A stretch of 64,000 nt of DNA, taken from contig JACJOC010000077.1 in assembly GCA_014695345.1 (NCBI GenBank), positions 124,001 to 188,000 of the forward strand. Direction: 5' to 3'. Of the stretch, positions 53,359-61,522 are shown one piece after another; the stretch's first letter is position 1; each line of letters begins with the position of its first letter. The translations under genes and the position numbers were made by a program. The notes beneath the pieces are model-generated. The model saw only the letters and a program-made list of their open reading frames with translations, was not told the origin of the DNA and ran no database searches. Source of the DNA: Cyanobacteria bacterium FACHB-471. GTDB lineage: Bacteria > Cyanobacteriota > Cyanobacteriia > Elainellales > Elainellaceae.

Positions 53359-55866
53359 ATGTTGAATATATTTTGTATTCTATTAATCTGCGCTCAACTG
53401 CATTTTCTCTTTAGCATCTTTACGGTTGGTTTGGCGTTTCAATCCTGGCTTAATCGAATTTGGCCATCGACGACTTTAACCCAGACATCCTATAGTTCTC
53501 TATTGTTGCCTATTGCTTTAGCCCTTTACTGGAATGCAGCCCAATTTTATATTTTCTATAGTACGGGGTTGCTATCCTCAAAATACATTCTGGCTCTTAA
53601 ATATTCACTTGATATCCTGACAGTTATAACTGCACTTACCTTAAACTACTCCTATACCCGCAACATACTTCGTCAGGTAAAGGCTGTCATAATTCGAAAA
53701 GCAACTTGGTGTTTAGGCGTTATTGCTTTCGCTATAGGATTAGTCTCTTTCTATTATTTCCCCTATGCTTTTGACAATGCTCAGTTAGCCTGGACTCAAC
53801 ATTTGGTTAGACCAGAAATCTCATTTTGGGCTTCTAGTAATTATGGGCAAATTGGTTATTCAGCTCTCATCTACTACATAGGCAATTTATTCGATTACAT
53901 TCCCCTAACAACCATTTCCAGCGCCTTTAAGCCAGTTCTATTTATTCTTATTCTTCTCTGCTGCCTCTACATATTTGAACAGCTTCAATACAAACCCCTA
54001 TGGCTTTTCTCAGGTTTCTATTTTCTTATCCTATTTTTTAGCGCTTTTGGTCAATGGGGTGCTTTTATTACAGGAAAACCATCAATCTATGGAGTTGTTC
54101 TTAGCATGGTTTTCTTTGCATCTTTTCTTAAACCTTTCAAGGAGATCAAGTTTAGCGAGGCACACTTATACTTCTCGGTGGCTGCTTTTAGTGGCATCAT
54201 AGCTATCCCTTATATGGTTATGTTTAGTGTATTTCTGTTTCTTACTTCCACCGAAAGAAAAACTTTAATCAGGGAATTTCGTAATTTGACGATTATTGCT
54301 TTTTTTCCCCTGTTTGTTGCAGCTTCCTACGCTACATCTTTATCCCCTACTTTGGTTGTAATTGGTTTACTAATCTCCTTACTGATCATTAGTCTTCTTA
54401 TGAATATCGACTTTGATTCTGCTAAAAACTACCAAATTTTTAATAATTTATTTTTCTTAAGAAGAACAGCGTTCTTGCCGCTGATTGGGATAGTTGCCAG
54501 CTACTTCTTAATGCCAGCAACTCTTATGCCAGGTAGTAGATCACCCTTTCCGTTGGATGGAACGACAACGCTTTTTGAGTACCTGCTTCACCAGGATAAA
54601 AGAATTGCACCAGTAGTAATTATTTTAGGAATGATCGGTGCTATATTACTGCCCTTTATTGTTAAGCGAAAGGATAGCTTTGGTATCCAAGCACTTTGCA
54701 TCTGGCCCATTGCTACAATAGTTTTTGTCTTAATCGTCGTACATCTAAATATTCCTCTTCCTCTTCATCCAGCTATATTCTGGAATATTATCAAAGATGT
54801 TGTTCAATGGTACGGGGGACCGCTCTTTGGATTATTAATGCTGCTGCTTATTGTTCAAGGTTTTGTTCTCTTTAAGCAGCGCATCAAAGAGGCAAGGTTA
54901 CTGCCTTTCAATAAAGATAGCATTGTCCGATTTGTAGGAATTTTTCTTTCAACTGCCATTTTTCTAGGGCATGTTGGATATTTTCAGAAGACGTTGGCTT
55001 ATCGATCGCCAACCTTCACTTCTATCGGTGGGCATGGCAACCCAGATTATGCACTTTTAGCAGAACATATATGGAGCCACCCTGGAGTTAGAACATTTAT
55101 AGTGACTGATAATTCTAGTCAGTCCTCCTCCACTGGGGTAATGGGACAAGTAATTAGACATCATGGTTCGAACCCTGTGAAATTTAATCAAGCTCAGAAT
55201 ATAGACAACTGGCTAGGAAGATTAGAAAAAGAGCAGCGTTTTTGGATACTCATTGACAATTCTCATGTTGCAACTTTCTTTGAATGGCTAGATCGCCAGA
55301 AGGGTTCCTCTGAGTACGCAATGCCTCTTGACCACAATACGCGGCATTTATTCTTCGTTAAGCTAGATCAGCGTGGAGAAAGCACACCGCCCTCATTTGT
55401 AGAAAGAAACTATGAACTCGGAACCTGGGTAAAGTTTAACAATGGGGAAAATGGATGGATATATAGCTCTTTTGGTTGGACAGAACCAGGGAGTTGGGGA
55501 AGCTGGACTGTAGGCAATGAAGCTTTGCTGACAATGGCACTTGATAAGTCAAGCTCGTCAAGTGATATCCTACTTTCAGCAAAGACTAGAGCTTTTATCC
55601 GTGACGTTCATCCAAGACTAGATGTAGATGTGATTGTCAATGGCGAACAGGTTGCTCAATGGGAGTTTGTCCATGGGCAGGCTGACGATGGAGCGAGAAC
55701 AGCCATATTGCCTGCAAGTTTGGTGAACAAGCAAAGCCCACTTCAAATCACTTTTAGCATTCCTAATGCTAAATCTCTTGCCGAACTTGGTCTTGGTGGC
55801 GATCAGCGTCAGTTTGGTCTTGGAATGCGTGAGTTGCGTTTAAGTGAAATTAATAGCTCACAGTAG
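53359..55866 (+). CDS. Large membrane protein, GT-C-like, with C-terminal beta domain
   Basis: 835 residues. About 14 hydrophobic helices occupy residues 1-560. A soluble beta-rich domain ends the chain at about 690-830 (YELGTWVKFNNGENGWIYSS, GSWGSWTVGNEALLTMAL, VDVIVNGEQVAQWEF). This fits DUF7024-like domains carried by cell-surface glycan assembly proteins. The two Asp residues in FDNAQLAWTQ (near 137-146) could be the lumenal GT-C acidic pair, but this is uncertain. The gene is AT-rich compared with its neighbours and lacks intact HIP1 sites, which suggests recent acquisition. No ribosome-binding site is visible. Confidence 0.55.
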   Translation: MLNIFCILLICAQLHFLFSIFTVGLAFQSWLNRIWPSTTLTQTSYSSLLLPIALALYWNAAQFYIFYSTGLLSSKYILALKYSLDILTVITALTLNYSYTRNILRQVKAVIIRKATWCLGVIAFAIGLVSFYYFPYAFDNAQLAWTQHLVRPEISFWASSNYGQIGYSALIYYIGNLFDYIPLTTISSAFKPVLFILILLCCLYIFEQLQYKPLWLFSGFYFLILFFSAFGQWGAFITGKPSIYGVVLSMVFFASFLKPFKEIKFSEAHLYFSVAAFSGIIAIPYMVMFSVFLFLTSTERKTLIREFRNLTIIAFFPLFVAASYATSLSPTLVVIGLLISLLIISLLMNIDFDSAKNYQIFNNLFFLRRTAFLPLIGIVASYFLMPATLMPGSRSPFPLDGTTTLFEYLLHQDKRIAPVVIILGMIGAILLPFIVKRKDSFGIQALCIWPIATIVFVLIVVHLNIPLPLHPAIFWNIIKDVVQWYGGPLFGLLMLLLIVQGFVLFKQRIKEARLLPFNKDSIVRFVGIFLSTAIFLGHVGYFQKTLAYRSPTFTSIGGHGNPDYALLAEHIWSHPGVRTFIVTDNSSQSSSTGVMGQVIRHHGSNPVKFNQAQNIDNWLGRLEKEQRFWILIDNSHVATFFEWLDRQKGSSEYAMPLDHNTRHLFFVKLDQRGESTPPSFVERNYELGTWVKFNNGENGWIYSSFGWTEPGSWGSWTVGNEALLTMALDKSSSSSDILLSAKTRAFIRDVHPRLDVDVIVNGEQVAQWEFVHGQADDGARTAILPASLVNKQSPLQITFSIPNAKSLAELGLGGDQRQFGLGMRELRLSEINSSQ

Positions 55867-55882
55867 GAACAGTTTTTGTTGA

Positions 55883-55937
55883 GAGGATTGAGTTGTCTTA
55901 ATCATAAGCAAAAGCTAACAGCGACATCTCAATCCTC
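55883..55937. repeat. Inverted repeat after the GT-C-like gene
   Basis: GAGGATTGAG (55883-55892) and CTCAATCCTC (55928-55937) form a perfect 10-bp stem with a 35-nt loop, 16 nt after the stop. It lacks a T-tract. Confidence 0.45.
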
Positions 55938-56088
55938 ATATAACCCTGAGCGTAGTAGAACCAACCGCTCACCCAAGTGGGGTCATCTGCAAAAGCAAAA
56001 AAGTTCTCCCCTGTTGCTTCTATCCAGTTTTCAAGGGGAAATGTTTGCAGATCTGGTGGCAGATTAACTACGTGGCTTTAGTTCAGCC

Positions 56089-57411
56089 TTAGCTGAGAAA
56101 CTCACGTGGATCGGTGACATATCCAGTCAAGGCAGAAGCCGCAGCCGTATAGGGAGACGCAAGGTAAACTTGTGATTGCTTGTTACCCATCCGTCCAGGG
56201 AAGTTGCGGTTGGTGGTGGAGACACAAACTTCTGGCTCGTTCATTCGCCCAAACGTATCTTTTGGACCACCCAGGCAAGCGGCACAGGACGGAGCCGCAG
56301 GTTCGATACAGCCTGCTGTCAAAAGAATTTCGGACAGGGTTTGTCCGTCATACTTCATGGTAAACAGGTCTTCGTACACTTTCTGGGTGGCAGGCACGAT
56401 GTAAGTCGGCACTTTCACTTGATGCCCTTTAAGGATTTCGGCAGCGTGGAGGAAGTCGGAGGTTTTGCCACCTGTGCAGGAGCCAATGTAAACGCGATCG
56501 ATTTTGACATCACTGCACTCCCGCGCTAGCGCCCGATTGTCAGGGGAGTGGGGTTTGGCGACGACGGGTTCAAGCTGGGTGACATCATAGTGGCGATCGC
56601 TATAAAGCAGAGCATCCGCATCGCTGTAAACTGCTTCAAAGGGTTTATCGGTGCGACTACGAACATACTCAAAGGTAGTTTCGTCGGGTGCAATCACACC
56701 ATTTTTGCCGCCTGCCTCAATCACCATGTTGCACAGCGTCATCCGCTCCTCCATCGTCATGGTTTCGACAGCCGTTCCAACGAATTCCATCGTCCGATAG
56801 GTTGCACCTGCAACACCGATGTCGCCAATGATTTGTAGAATTAAGTCCTTGGCTAACAGGTAATTGGGCATCTCACCATCCAGCACAAATCGCATCGTTG
56901 CCGGGACTTTGATCAGCAGCTTGCCCGTACCCAAAATAAAGCCCGCATCGGTGTTGCCAATACCCGTGGCAAACTGCCCAAATGCGCCTGCATTGCAGGT
57001 ATGAGAATCCGTGCCAAACATCACTTCACCGGGGCGAGTGTGTCCTTCTTGCGCTAGGGCAATATGGCAAACACCTTTGTAATCCGGGTTTGCTTTGAAG
57101 TTAGAGCGATCGGTAATGTCATAGAAATACTTGATATCCTGCTCGTGAGCAAAGTCGCGCAAAATATCAACGTTCCGGTTCGCCCGTTCGTCTGCGGTAA
57201 AAATGTAGTGGTCAGGAATCAGGACGATCTTTTCGGAATCCCAAACTTTAGCATCGGCTCCAAACTCGCGCTTAAACACGCCGATCGTGCCCGGTCCGCA
57301 AACGTCATGGGTCATCAGCAGGTCAACATTCACCCAAATGTTGTCTCCTGGCTCAACCCCAGCCCGACCCGCAGCCCGCGCCAAAATCTTTTCAGTCAGG
57401 GTCATCCCCAT
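56089..57411 (-). CDS. leuC: 3-isopropylmalate dehydratase large subunit (short LeuC/HacA type)
   Basis: Aconitase-fold enzyme that isomerises 2- and 3-isopropylmalate in leucine synthesis together with a small subunit (LeuD). 440 residues, shorter than the roughly 467-residue bacterial LeuC and in the range of the archaeal-type 3-IPM/methylmalate/homoaconitate group. The [4Fe-4S] ligands lie in YIGSCTGGKT and CIEPAAPSCAACLGG. Active-site phrases include MTHDVCGPGTIGVF and FGTDSHTCNAGAFGQFATG. The ATG at 57411 has AGGAGAAGG upstream, with a HIP1 octamer filling the spacer. leuD is not adjacent, so the substrate is probable, not proven. Confidence 0.85.
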   Translation of the reverse strand: MGMTLTEKILARAAGRAGVEPGDNIWVNVDLLMTHDVCGPGTIGVFKREFGADAKVWDSEKIVLIPDHYIFTADERANRNVDILRDFAHEQDIKYFYDITDRSNFKANPDYKGVCHIALAQEGHTRPGEVMFGTDSHTCNAGAFGQFATGIGNTDAGFILGTGKLLIKVPATMRFVLDGEMPNYLLAKDLILQIIGDIGVAGATYRTMEFVGTAVETMTMEERMTLCNMVIEAGGKNGVIAPDETTFEYVRSRTDKPFEAVYSDADALLYSDRHYDVTQLEPVVAKPHSPDNRALARECSDVKIDRVYIGSCTGGKTSDFLHAAEILKGHQVKVPTYIVPATQKVYEDLFTMKYDGQTLSEILLTAGCIEPAAPSCAACLGGPKDTFGRMNEPEVCVSTTNRNFPGRMGNKQSQVYLASPYTAAASALTGYVTDPREFLS

Positions 57412-57835
57412 AGCGATCGCCTTCTCCTAAAGATAGACTTTAAACTCTATGCTAACCGACGCTATAGCATCTCAGCCCTTGTCAGGAGAATGTTGCTCAG
57501 ATGTTGCAGGGAAGTCTATTGAGTGGTGTCCACTCACCAGAAGTACTTCGAATAGCTACATACATCTCATAACTAGAAGACTACATATTCTCTCAGGCAC
57601 CTGAAGGGAGTTTACCGAGAGAGTACATTTTTACGCTTAGCGGTTGACAAAGTTATTCCAAAGGCTGGGTTGGTCACCTGTTGTGGAGATTTGATGAAAT
57701 CTTGCTGAAGCTATAGAAGTTAGTTGATAAATCAAGACAAGTTTTTTGCTGGTTAGTTTTATTTATGACTTATCATGTGAAAAACCAAAATTGTCTCTAG
57801 ATAGCACAAGGGCAGCTTTGAAGAGGCGAGGAAAC
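57412..57835. other. Spacer between leuC and the DUF433/PIN operon
   Basis: 424 bp upstream of two divergent genes. It holds a 7-3-7 palindrome TGAGTGGTGTCCACTCA (57520-57536), about 110 nt before leuC, and TTGATAAATCAA (57724-57735), about 100 nt before the DUF433 gene. TTGACA is present at 57644 but without a good -10 at the right spacing. Confidence 0.45.
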
Positions 57836-58213
57836 ATGACTTCGGTATGGAATGGACAAACTGCCATCATTCGGACAGAACGTGGGTTAACCATCGCGGG
57901 TACACGTATCACTCTCTACGATGTGATGGATTTCTTGAAAGCGCAGTATCCCTCTAAATTAATCCGCGACAAACTAAATCTCACAGACACACAGATTAAT
58001 GCTGCTTTGGCTTACCTTGAAACAAACCGCACTCAAGTAGAGAGCGAATACCAGGAAGCTTTGCATACCAGAGAAGAGATTCGCCAGTATTGGGAAGAAC
58101 GGAACCGCGAACACTTTGCCAAAACTGCTACGGTAGCGCACAAGCCTGGGCAAGAAGCTCTTTGGGCAAAGCTTGAGGAGCAGAAAGCTAAACGCACCTC
58201 ACAGAGGATATGA
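57836..58213 (+). CDS. DUF433 family antitoxin-like protein
   Basis: 125 residues from the ATG at 57836 (GAGGAAAC upstream); the frame opens at 57746 but the first 30 residues are not family-like. The DUF433 HTH-like domain includes ERGLTIAGTRITLYDVMDFL and LIRDKLNLTDTQINAALAYL. A long charged helix (EEIRQYWEERNREHF) follows and probably wraps the toxin. The gene overlaps the PIN-like gene by 4 nt (ATGA), as usual for type II modules. Confidence 0.82.
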   Translation: MTSVWNGQTAIIRTERGLTIAGTRITLYDVMDFLKAQYPSKLIRDKLNLTDTQINAALAYLETNRTQVESEYQEALHTREEIRQYWEERNREHFAKTATVAHKPGQEALWAKLEEQKAKRTSQRI

Positions 58214-58602
58214 CGTTCCTGGTTGATTACAATCTTGACGGGTATGCTTTGACTTTTCTCGGACTTCTAACCAAACAAGGTTGGCTTGAGTTCTTACCTA
58301 TTCGTTTTTTGACATTTGCAGAAGTTGGCTTACCTGTGGATGCCAGCGATCGCACCGTTTGGCGTTATGCTCAAGCCAATCAAATGATGATTCTCACCGC
58401 TAACCGCAACATGAAGGGCAAAGATTCATTAGAGCAAGTAATACGGGCGGAAAATTCAGCAGATTCATTTCCTGTTGTTACCATTGGGGATCTCAGTCGC
58501 CTTGACGAGTTTGACTATCGGGAGCAATGTGTTGAACGTCTAGTCGAGATTCTGCTTGAAATTGAAAACTATATGGGAGCCGGACGGCTATTCATTCCAT
58601 AA
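58210..58602 (+). CDS. PIN-like (DUF5615-related) putative toxin
   Basis: 130 residues. TFLVDYNLDGYAL puts the first acidic residue on strand 1; ASDRTVWRYAQANQMMILTANRNMKG carries the central acidic and Asn residues. This pattern is found in cyanobacterial proteins paired with DUF433 antitoxins, and some homologues are mislabelled as acyl-carrier transacylases. RNase activity is inferred. Second gene of a coupled two-gene module. Confidence 0.78.
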   Translation: MTFLVDYNLDGYALTFLGLLTKQGWLEFLPIRFLTFAEVGLPVDASDRTVWRYAQANQMMILTANRNMKGKDSLEQVIRAENSADSFPVVTIGDLSRLDEFDYREQCVERLVEILLEIENYMGAGRLFIP

Positions 58603-58651
58603 AGCTTTAGATTTCAAAGAATTTAGGATCGCCCCTTCAAACTTGAAGAAT

Positions 58652-59575
58652 ATGCAGTTCGGAAAACGCTACTGGTTTCGAGATACCTTAAAAATTCGAG
58701 GCTCGGTCATTCCAGCAGTGCTGCCTCGCACGCTGATCTGTGGGTTGTTTGGGTTACTGGTTTCGCTATTACACCAGTTTGGAGTGCCCGTTTCTCTGCC
58801 CGCTCTAGCCAGCATCATTCCGAATATTGTGCTGGGCTTGATGCTCGTATTTCGCACCAATACAGCCTATGAGCGATTTTGGGAAGGGCGCAAGCTGTGG
58901 GGCGGGCTGGTCAACGCAACTCGCAATTTGGCGCGACAAATTTGGGTGAGCGTGTTGGAGAAGGATGGGGGCGATCGCCCATCTAAAGAAACAGCGTTGA
59001 AATTACTGGTCGCATTTGCGGTTGCAACCAAGCTGCACCTGCGCCAGGAGCCCGTGAACCAGGAGTTGAAAGACCTGATTTCTCCGTCCCGCTATTTCAC
59101 GCTGAAATCAATGAACAATCCACCTCTGGAGGTGGCGTTTTGGATTAGTGACTATTTACAGCAGCAGCATGAGCGCGATCGCCTGAACATTCACCAGCTC
59201 ACCTCCATGCAGCAACTCTTAAATTTAATGGTTGATAATCTGGGAGGCTGTGAGCGAATTCTAAAAACGCCGATGCCTCTCGCGTATGCTATTCATCTCA
59301 GGCAATTACTGTTAATTTACTGTCTAAGTTTACCGTTTCAATTGATTGGTGATTTGGGTTGGTGGACGGGTTCAATTGTTGCCTTAATTAGCTTTACTTT
59401 GTTTGGCATTGAAGAGATTGGAATTGAAATTGAAAATCCCTTTGGTCGTGATGCTAACGACCTACCGCTTGATGCCATTTGTGAAACCATGCAGCGCAAC
59501 ATAAATGACTTAATATCGCTATCCCCCAGTGGGGCAAACCTTTTAACTGACCCGGAAATCCAACAGGATTCCTAA
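58652..59575 (+). CDS. Bestrophin family anion channel
   Basis: 307 residues from the ATG at 58652; the frame opens at 58556 inside the toxin gene, and that part is not family-like. Conserved motifs are NTAYERFWEGRKLWGGLVNA (88-107) and GIEEIGIEIENPFGRDANDL, which are the bestrophin signature. Four membrane helices are expected. Bacterial and cyanobacterial bestrophins conduct chloride or bicarbonate, and thylakoid homologues help carbon supply or adjust the proton motive force. Confidence 0.9.
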   Translation: MQFGKRYWFRDTLKIRGSVIPAVLPRTLICGLFGLLVSLLHQFGVPVSLPALASIIPNIVLGLMLVFRTNTAYERFWEGRKLWGGLVNATRNLARQIWVSVLEKDGGDRPSKETALKLLVAFAVATKLHLRQEPVNQELKDLISPSRYFTLKSMNNPPLEVAFWISDYLQQQHERDRLNIHQLTSMQQLLNLMVDNLGGCERILKTPMPLAYAIHLRQLLLIYCLSLPFQLIGDLGWWTGSIVALISFTLFGIEEIGIEIENPFGRDANDLPLDAICETMQRNINDLISLSPSGANLLTDPEIQQDS

Positions 59576-59678
59576 AGCACAGATATCTCAACTCTCGAGC
59601 TATGCTAGGTCAACATAGACTAGCGGACATTTTTGTTGTTCACTAGCCAAGTTATTTAAAGTGTGGGGTTTCAGATTC

Positions 59679-61274
59679 ATGAGGGTTCTGCTGCTTTATC
59701 CATTGTTTCCTAAAACCTTTTGGTCATACGAAAAGATTTTAGAATTAGTCAATCGTAAGGTTCTGCTGCCGCCTCTGGGTTTAGTGACCGTGGCAGCAAT
59801 CTTGCCTCAAGAATGGGAGTTTAAGCTAGTAGACCGCAACGTCCGGGCAGTTACAGAGGCAGAGTGGGAATGGGCTGAGGTTGTAGTTATCTCTGCGATG
59901 ATTGTGCAAAAGCAAGATTTGCTCGACCAGATTCGGGAGGCAAAGCGGCGCGGCAAGCGAGTTGCGGTGGGCGGCCCTTACCCCACTTCTGTGCCAGAGG
60001 AACCGTTAGCTGCCGGAGCAGATTACCTGATTCTGGACGAGGGCGAGATTACGCTGCCGATGTTCGTTGAGGCGATCCAGCGGGGCGAATCACAGGGCAT
60101 TTTCCGCACAAATGAGAAACCCGATGTGACGACTACTCCCGTTCCTCGGTTTGACTTGCTGGAGTTTGCCGCTTACGACTCCATGTCGGTGCAGTTTTCG
60201 CGGGGATGCCCATTTCAGTGTGAGTTCTGCGACATTATTGTCCTCTATGGACGCAAACCGCGCACCAAAACCCCGGCTCAGTTGTTGCAGGAATTGGATT
60301 ACCTGTATGAACTCGGCTGGCGACGCAGCGTGTTTATGGTAGATGACAATTTTATCGGCAATAAGCGCAACGTTAAGCTATTTCTTAAAGAACTGAAAGT
60401 CTGGCAGGCAGAACACCAGTATCCTTTCGCCTTTAACACGGAAGCATCCGTTGACTTAGCGCAAGATCAGGAGTTGCTGGACTTGATGGTCGATTGCTTC
60501 TTCAATGCGGTGTTCTTGGGCATTGAAACGCCAGACGAAGACAGTTTGGCAATGACTAAGAAGTTTCAGAACACGCGCAGTTCCCTTGCTGAATCGGTAG
60601 AGATCATTACTAGAGCAGGTTTGCGGGTAATGGCGGGATTTATCATCGGGTTTGATGGGGAGAAGAAGGGGGCGGGCGATCGCATCGTTCGCTTTACCGA
60701 GCAAACCACCATTCCCACTACCACCTTTGCCATGCTGCAAGCACTGCCCAACACGGCGCTATGGCATCGTTTGGAGAAGGAAGGGCGACTCCGAGCAGGC
60801 AAAGACGGCAACATCAATCAGACAACTCTGATGAACTTCGTTCCCACGCGTCCGCTCGAAGACATTGCCAGAGAATACGTCGATGCCTTCTGGCGGATTT
60901 ACGAACCCAAAACCTATCTCGATCGCACCTACCGCCACTTCCTCATGCTGGGTGCGCCCCGCTGCAAACCTCCCGCCAAGTTGCCGAGTTGGATTGACCT
61001 TCGAGCATTGCTCACGGTCTGCTGGCGGCAGGGCATCAAGCGCAACACTCGCTGGATGTTCTGGCATCACCTGTTTGGCATTCTCAAACACAATCCCGCC
61101 GTGTTTGAACACTACCTCGCTGTCTGTGCCCACAACGAACATTTTCTAGAATATCGCCAAATCGTCAAGGATGAGATCGAGGCGCAACTTCAGGAATTCT
61201 TTGCAGAAGAAGCGCGTTTACAGCCCAGCGCAAGCTTGCAGGAAGATGAAAAAACGGTAGAAGCACTGGTATAG
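59679..61274 (+). CDS. B12-binding-domain radical SAM protein (DUF4070 type)
   Basis: 531 residues from the ATG at 59679; a GTG at 59661 is in frame. The cobalamin-binding-like Rossmann domain is at 1-130 (PPLGLVTVAAILPQEWEFKL, VGGPYPTSVPEEPLAAGADY). The radical SAM core follows with CPFQCEFC (the CxxxCxxC iron-sulphur cluster ligands) and SRG just before. LGIETPDEDSLAMTKKFQNT and FIIGFDGEKKGAGDR are DUF4070-family markers. The product is unknown; HpnP hopanoid methylase is in the same broad class but begins differently. A MITE-like repeat begins 5 nt after the stop. Confidence 0.85.
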   Translation: MRVLLLYPLFPKTFWSYEKILELVNRKVLLPPLGLVTVAAILPQEWEFKLVDRNVRAVTEAEWEWAEVVVISAMIVQKQDLLDQIREAKRRGKRVAVGGPYPTSVPEEPLAAGADYLILDEGEITLPMFVEAIQRGESQGIFRTNEKPDVTTTPVPRFDLLEFAAYDSMSVQFSRGCPFQCEFCDIIVLYGRKPRTKTPAQLLQELDYLYELGWRRSVFMVDDNFIGNKRNVKLFLKELKVWQAEHQYPFAFNTEASVDLAQDQELLDLMVDCFFNAVFLGIETPDEDSLAMTKKFQNTRSSLAESVEIITRAGLRVMAGFIIGFDGEKKGAGDRIVRFTEQTTIPTTTFAMLQALPNTALWHRLEKEGRLRAGKDGNINQTTLMNFVPTRPLEDIAREYVDAFWRIYEPKTYLDRTYRHFLMLGAPRCKPPAKLPSWIDLRALLTVCWRQGIKRNTRWMFWHHLFGILKHNPAVFEHYLAVCAHNEHFLEYRQIVKDEIEAQLQEFFAEEARLQPSASLQEDEKTVEALV

Positions 61275-61279
61275 TACCA

Positions 61280-61412
61280 AATCCGTCTATAGAGTAGCGA
61301 TGCCGGTAGTGGCGAAGCATTCGGTTACAATCCTTGCAATTGAAGCACAATTCTTTTGCCGAATGCTTCGCCCGTACACCCAATAGTGCTCCTTTACGAA
61401 ACGGATTCCGTA
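61280..61412. repeat. MITE-like palindromic element, copy 2
   Basis: Inverted relative to copy 1 at 11583-11716. The core pair is GGCGAAGCATTCGG (61313-61326) and CCGAATGCTTCGCCC (61361-61375). Loop and outer flanks also match copy 1 (for example CAAAAGAATTGTGCTTCA on the minus strand). Confidence 0.8.
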
Positions 61413-61442
61413 CAAATCGATTTTGTCACGATTCTGAAAACA

Positions 61443-61473
61443 AAAAAGGAGGGGCTTTTAGCCCCTCCTTTTT
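61443..61473. terminator. Bidirectional terminator between radical SAM gene and chlH
   Basis: Perfect 14-bp stem AAAAAGGAGGGGCT / AGCCCCTCCTTTTT (61443-61456 and 61460-61473), loop TTT. Confidence 0.9.
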
Positions 61474-61522
61474 CTCGTTGTAACCCTATGTCACGTTACT
61501 AATCGACCAATGACCTGATCAG

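Noticed and set aside
55165-55175. GGTTCGAACCC, resembling a tRNA T-loop
   Set aside because: It lies inside the open frame of the 835-residue gene, and the preceding 60 bases do not fold into acceptor, D and anticodon arms.
55876-56067. 63-codon plus-strand frame after the GT-C-like gene
   Set aside because: Composition looks random, with no ribosome-binding site, and it ends at an inverted repeat.
59679-61274. HpnP hopanoid C-2 methylase
   Set aside because: Cluster motif and domain order are similar, but the N-terminal wording differs from HpnP and no hopanoid genes are near. It is kept as a general DUF4070-type radical SAM protein.
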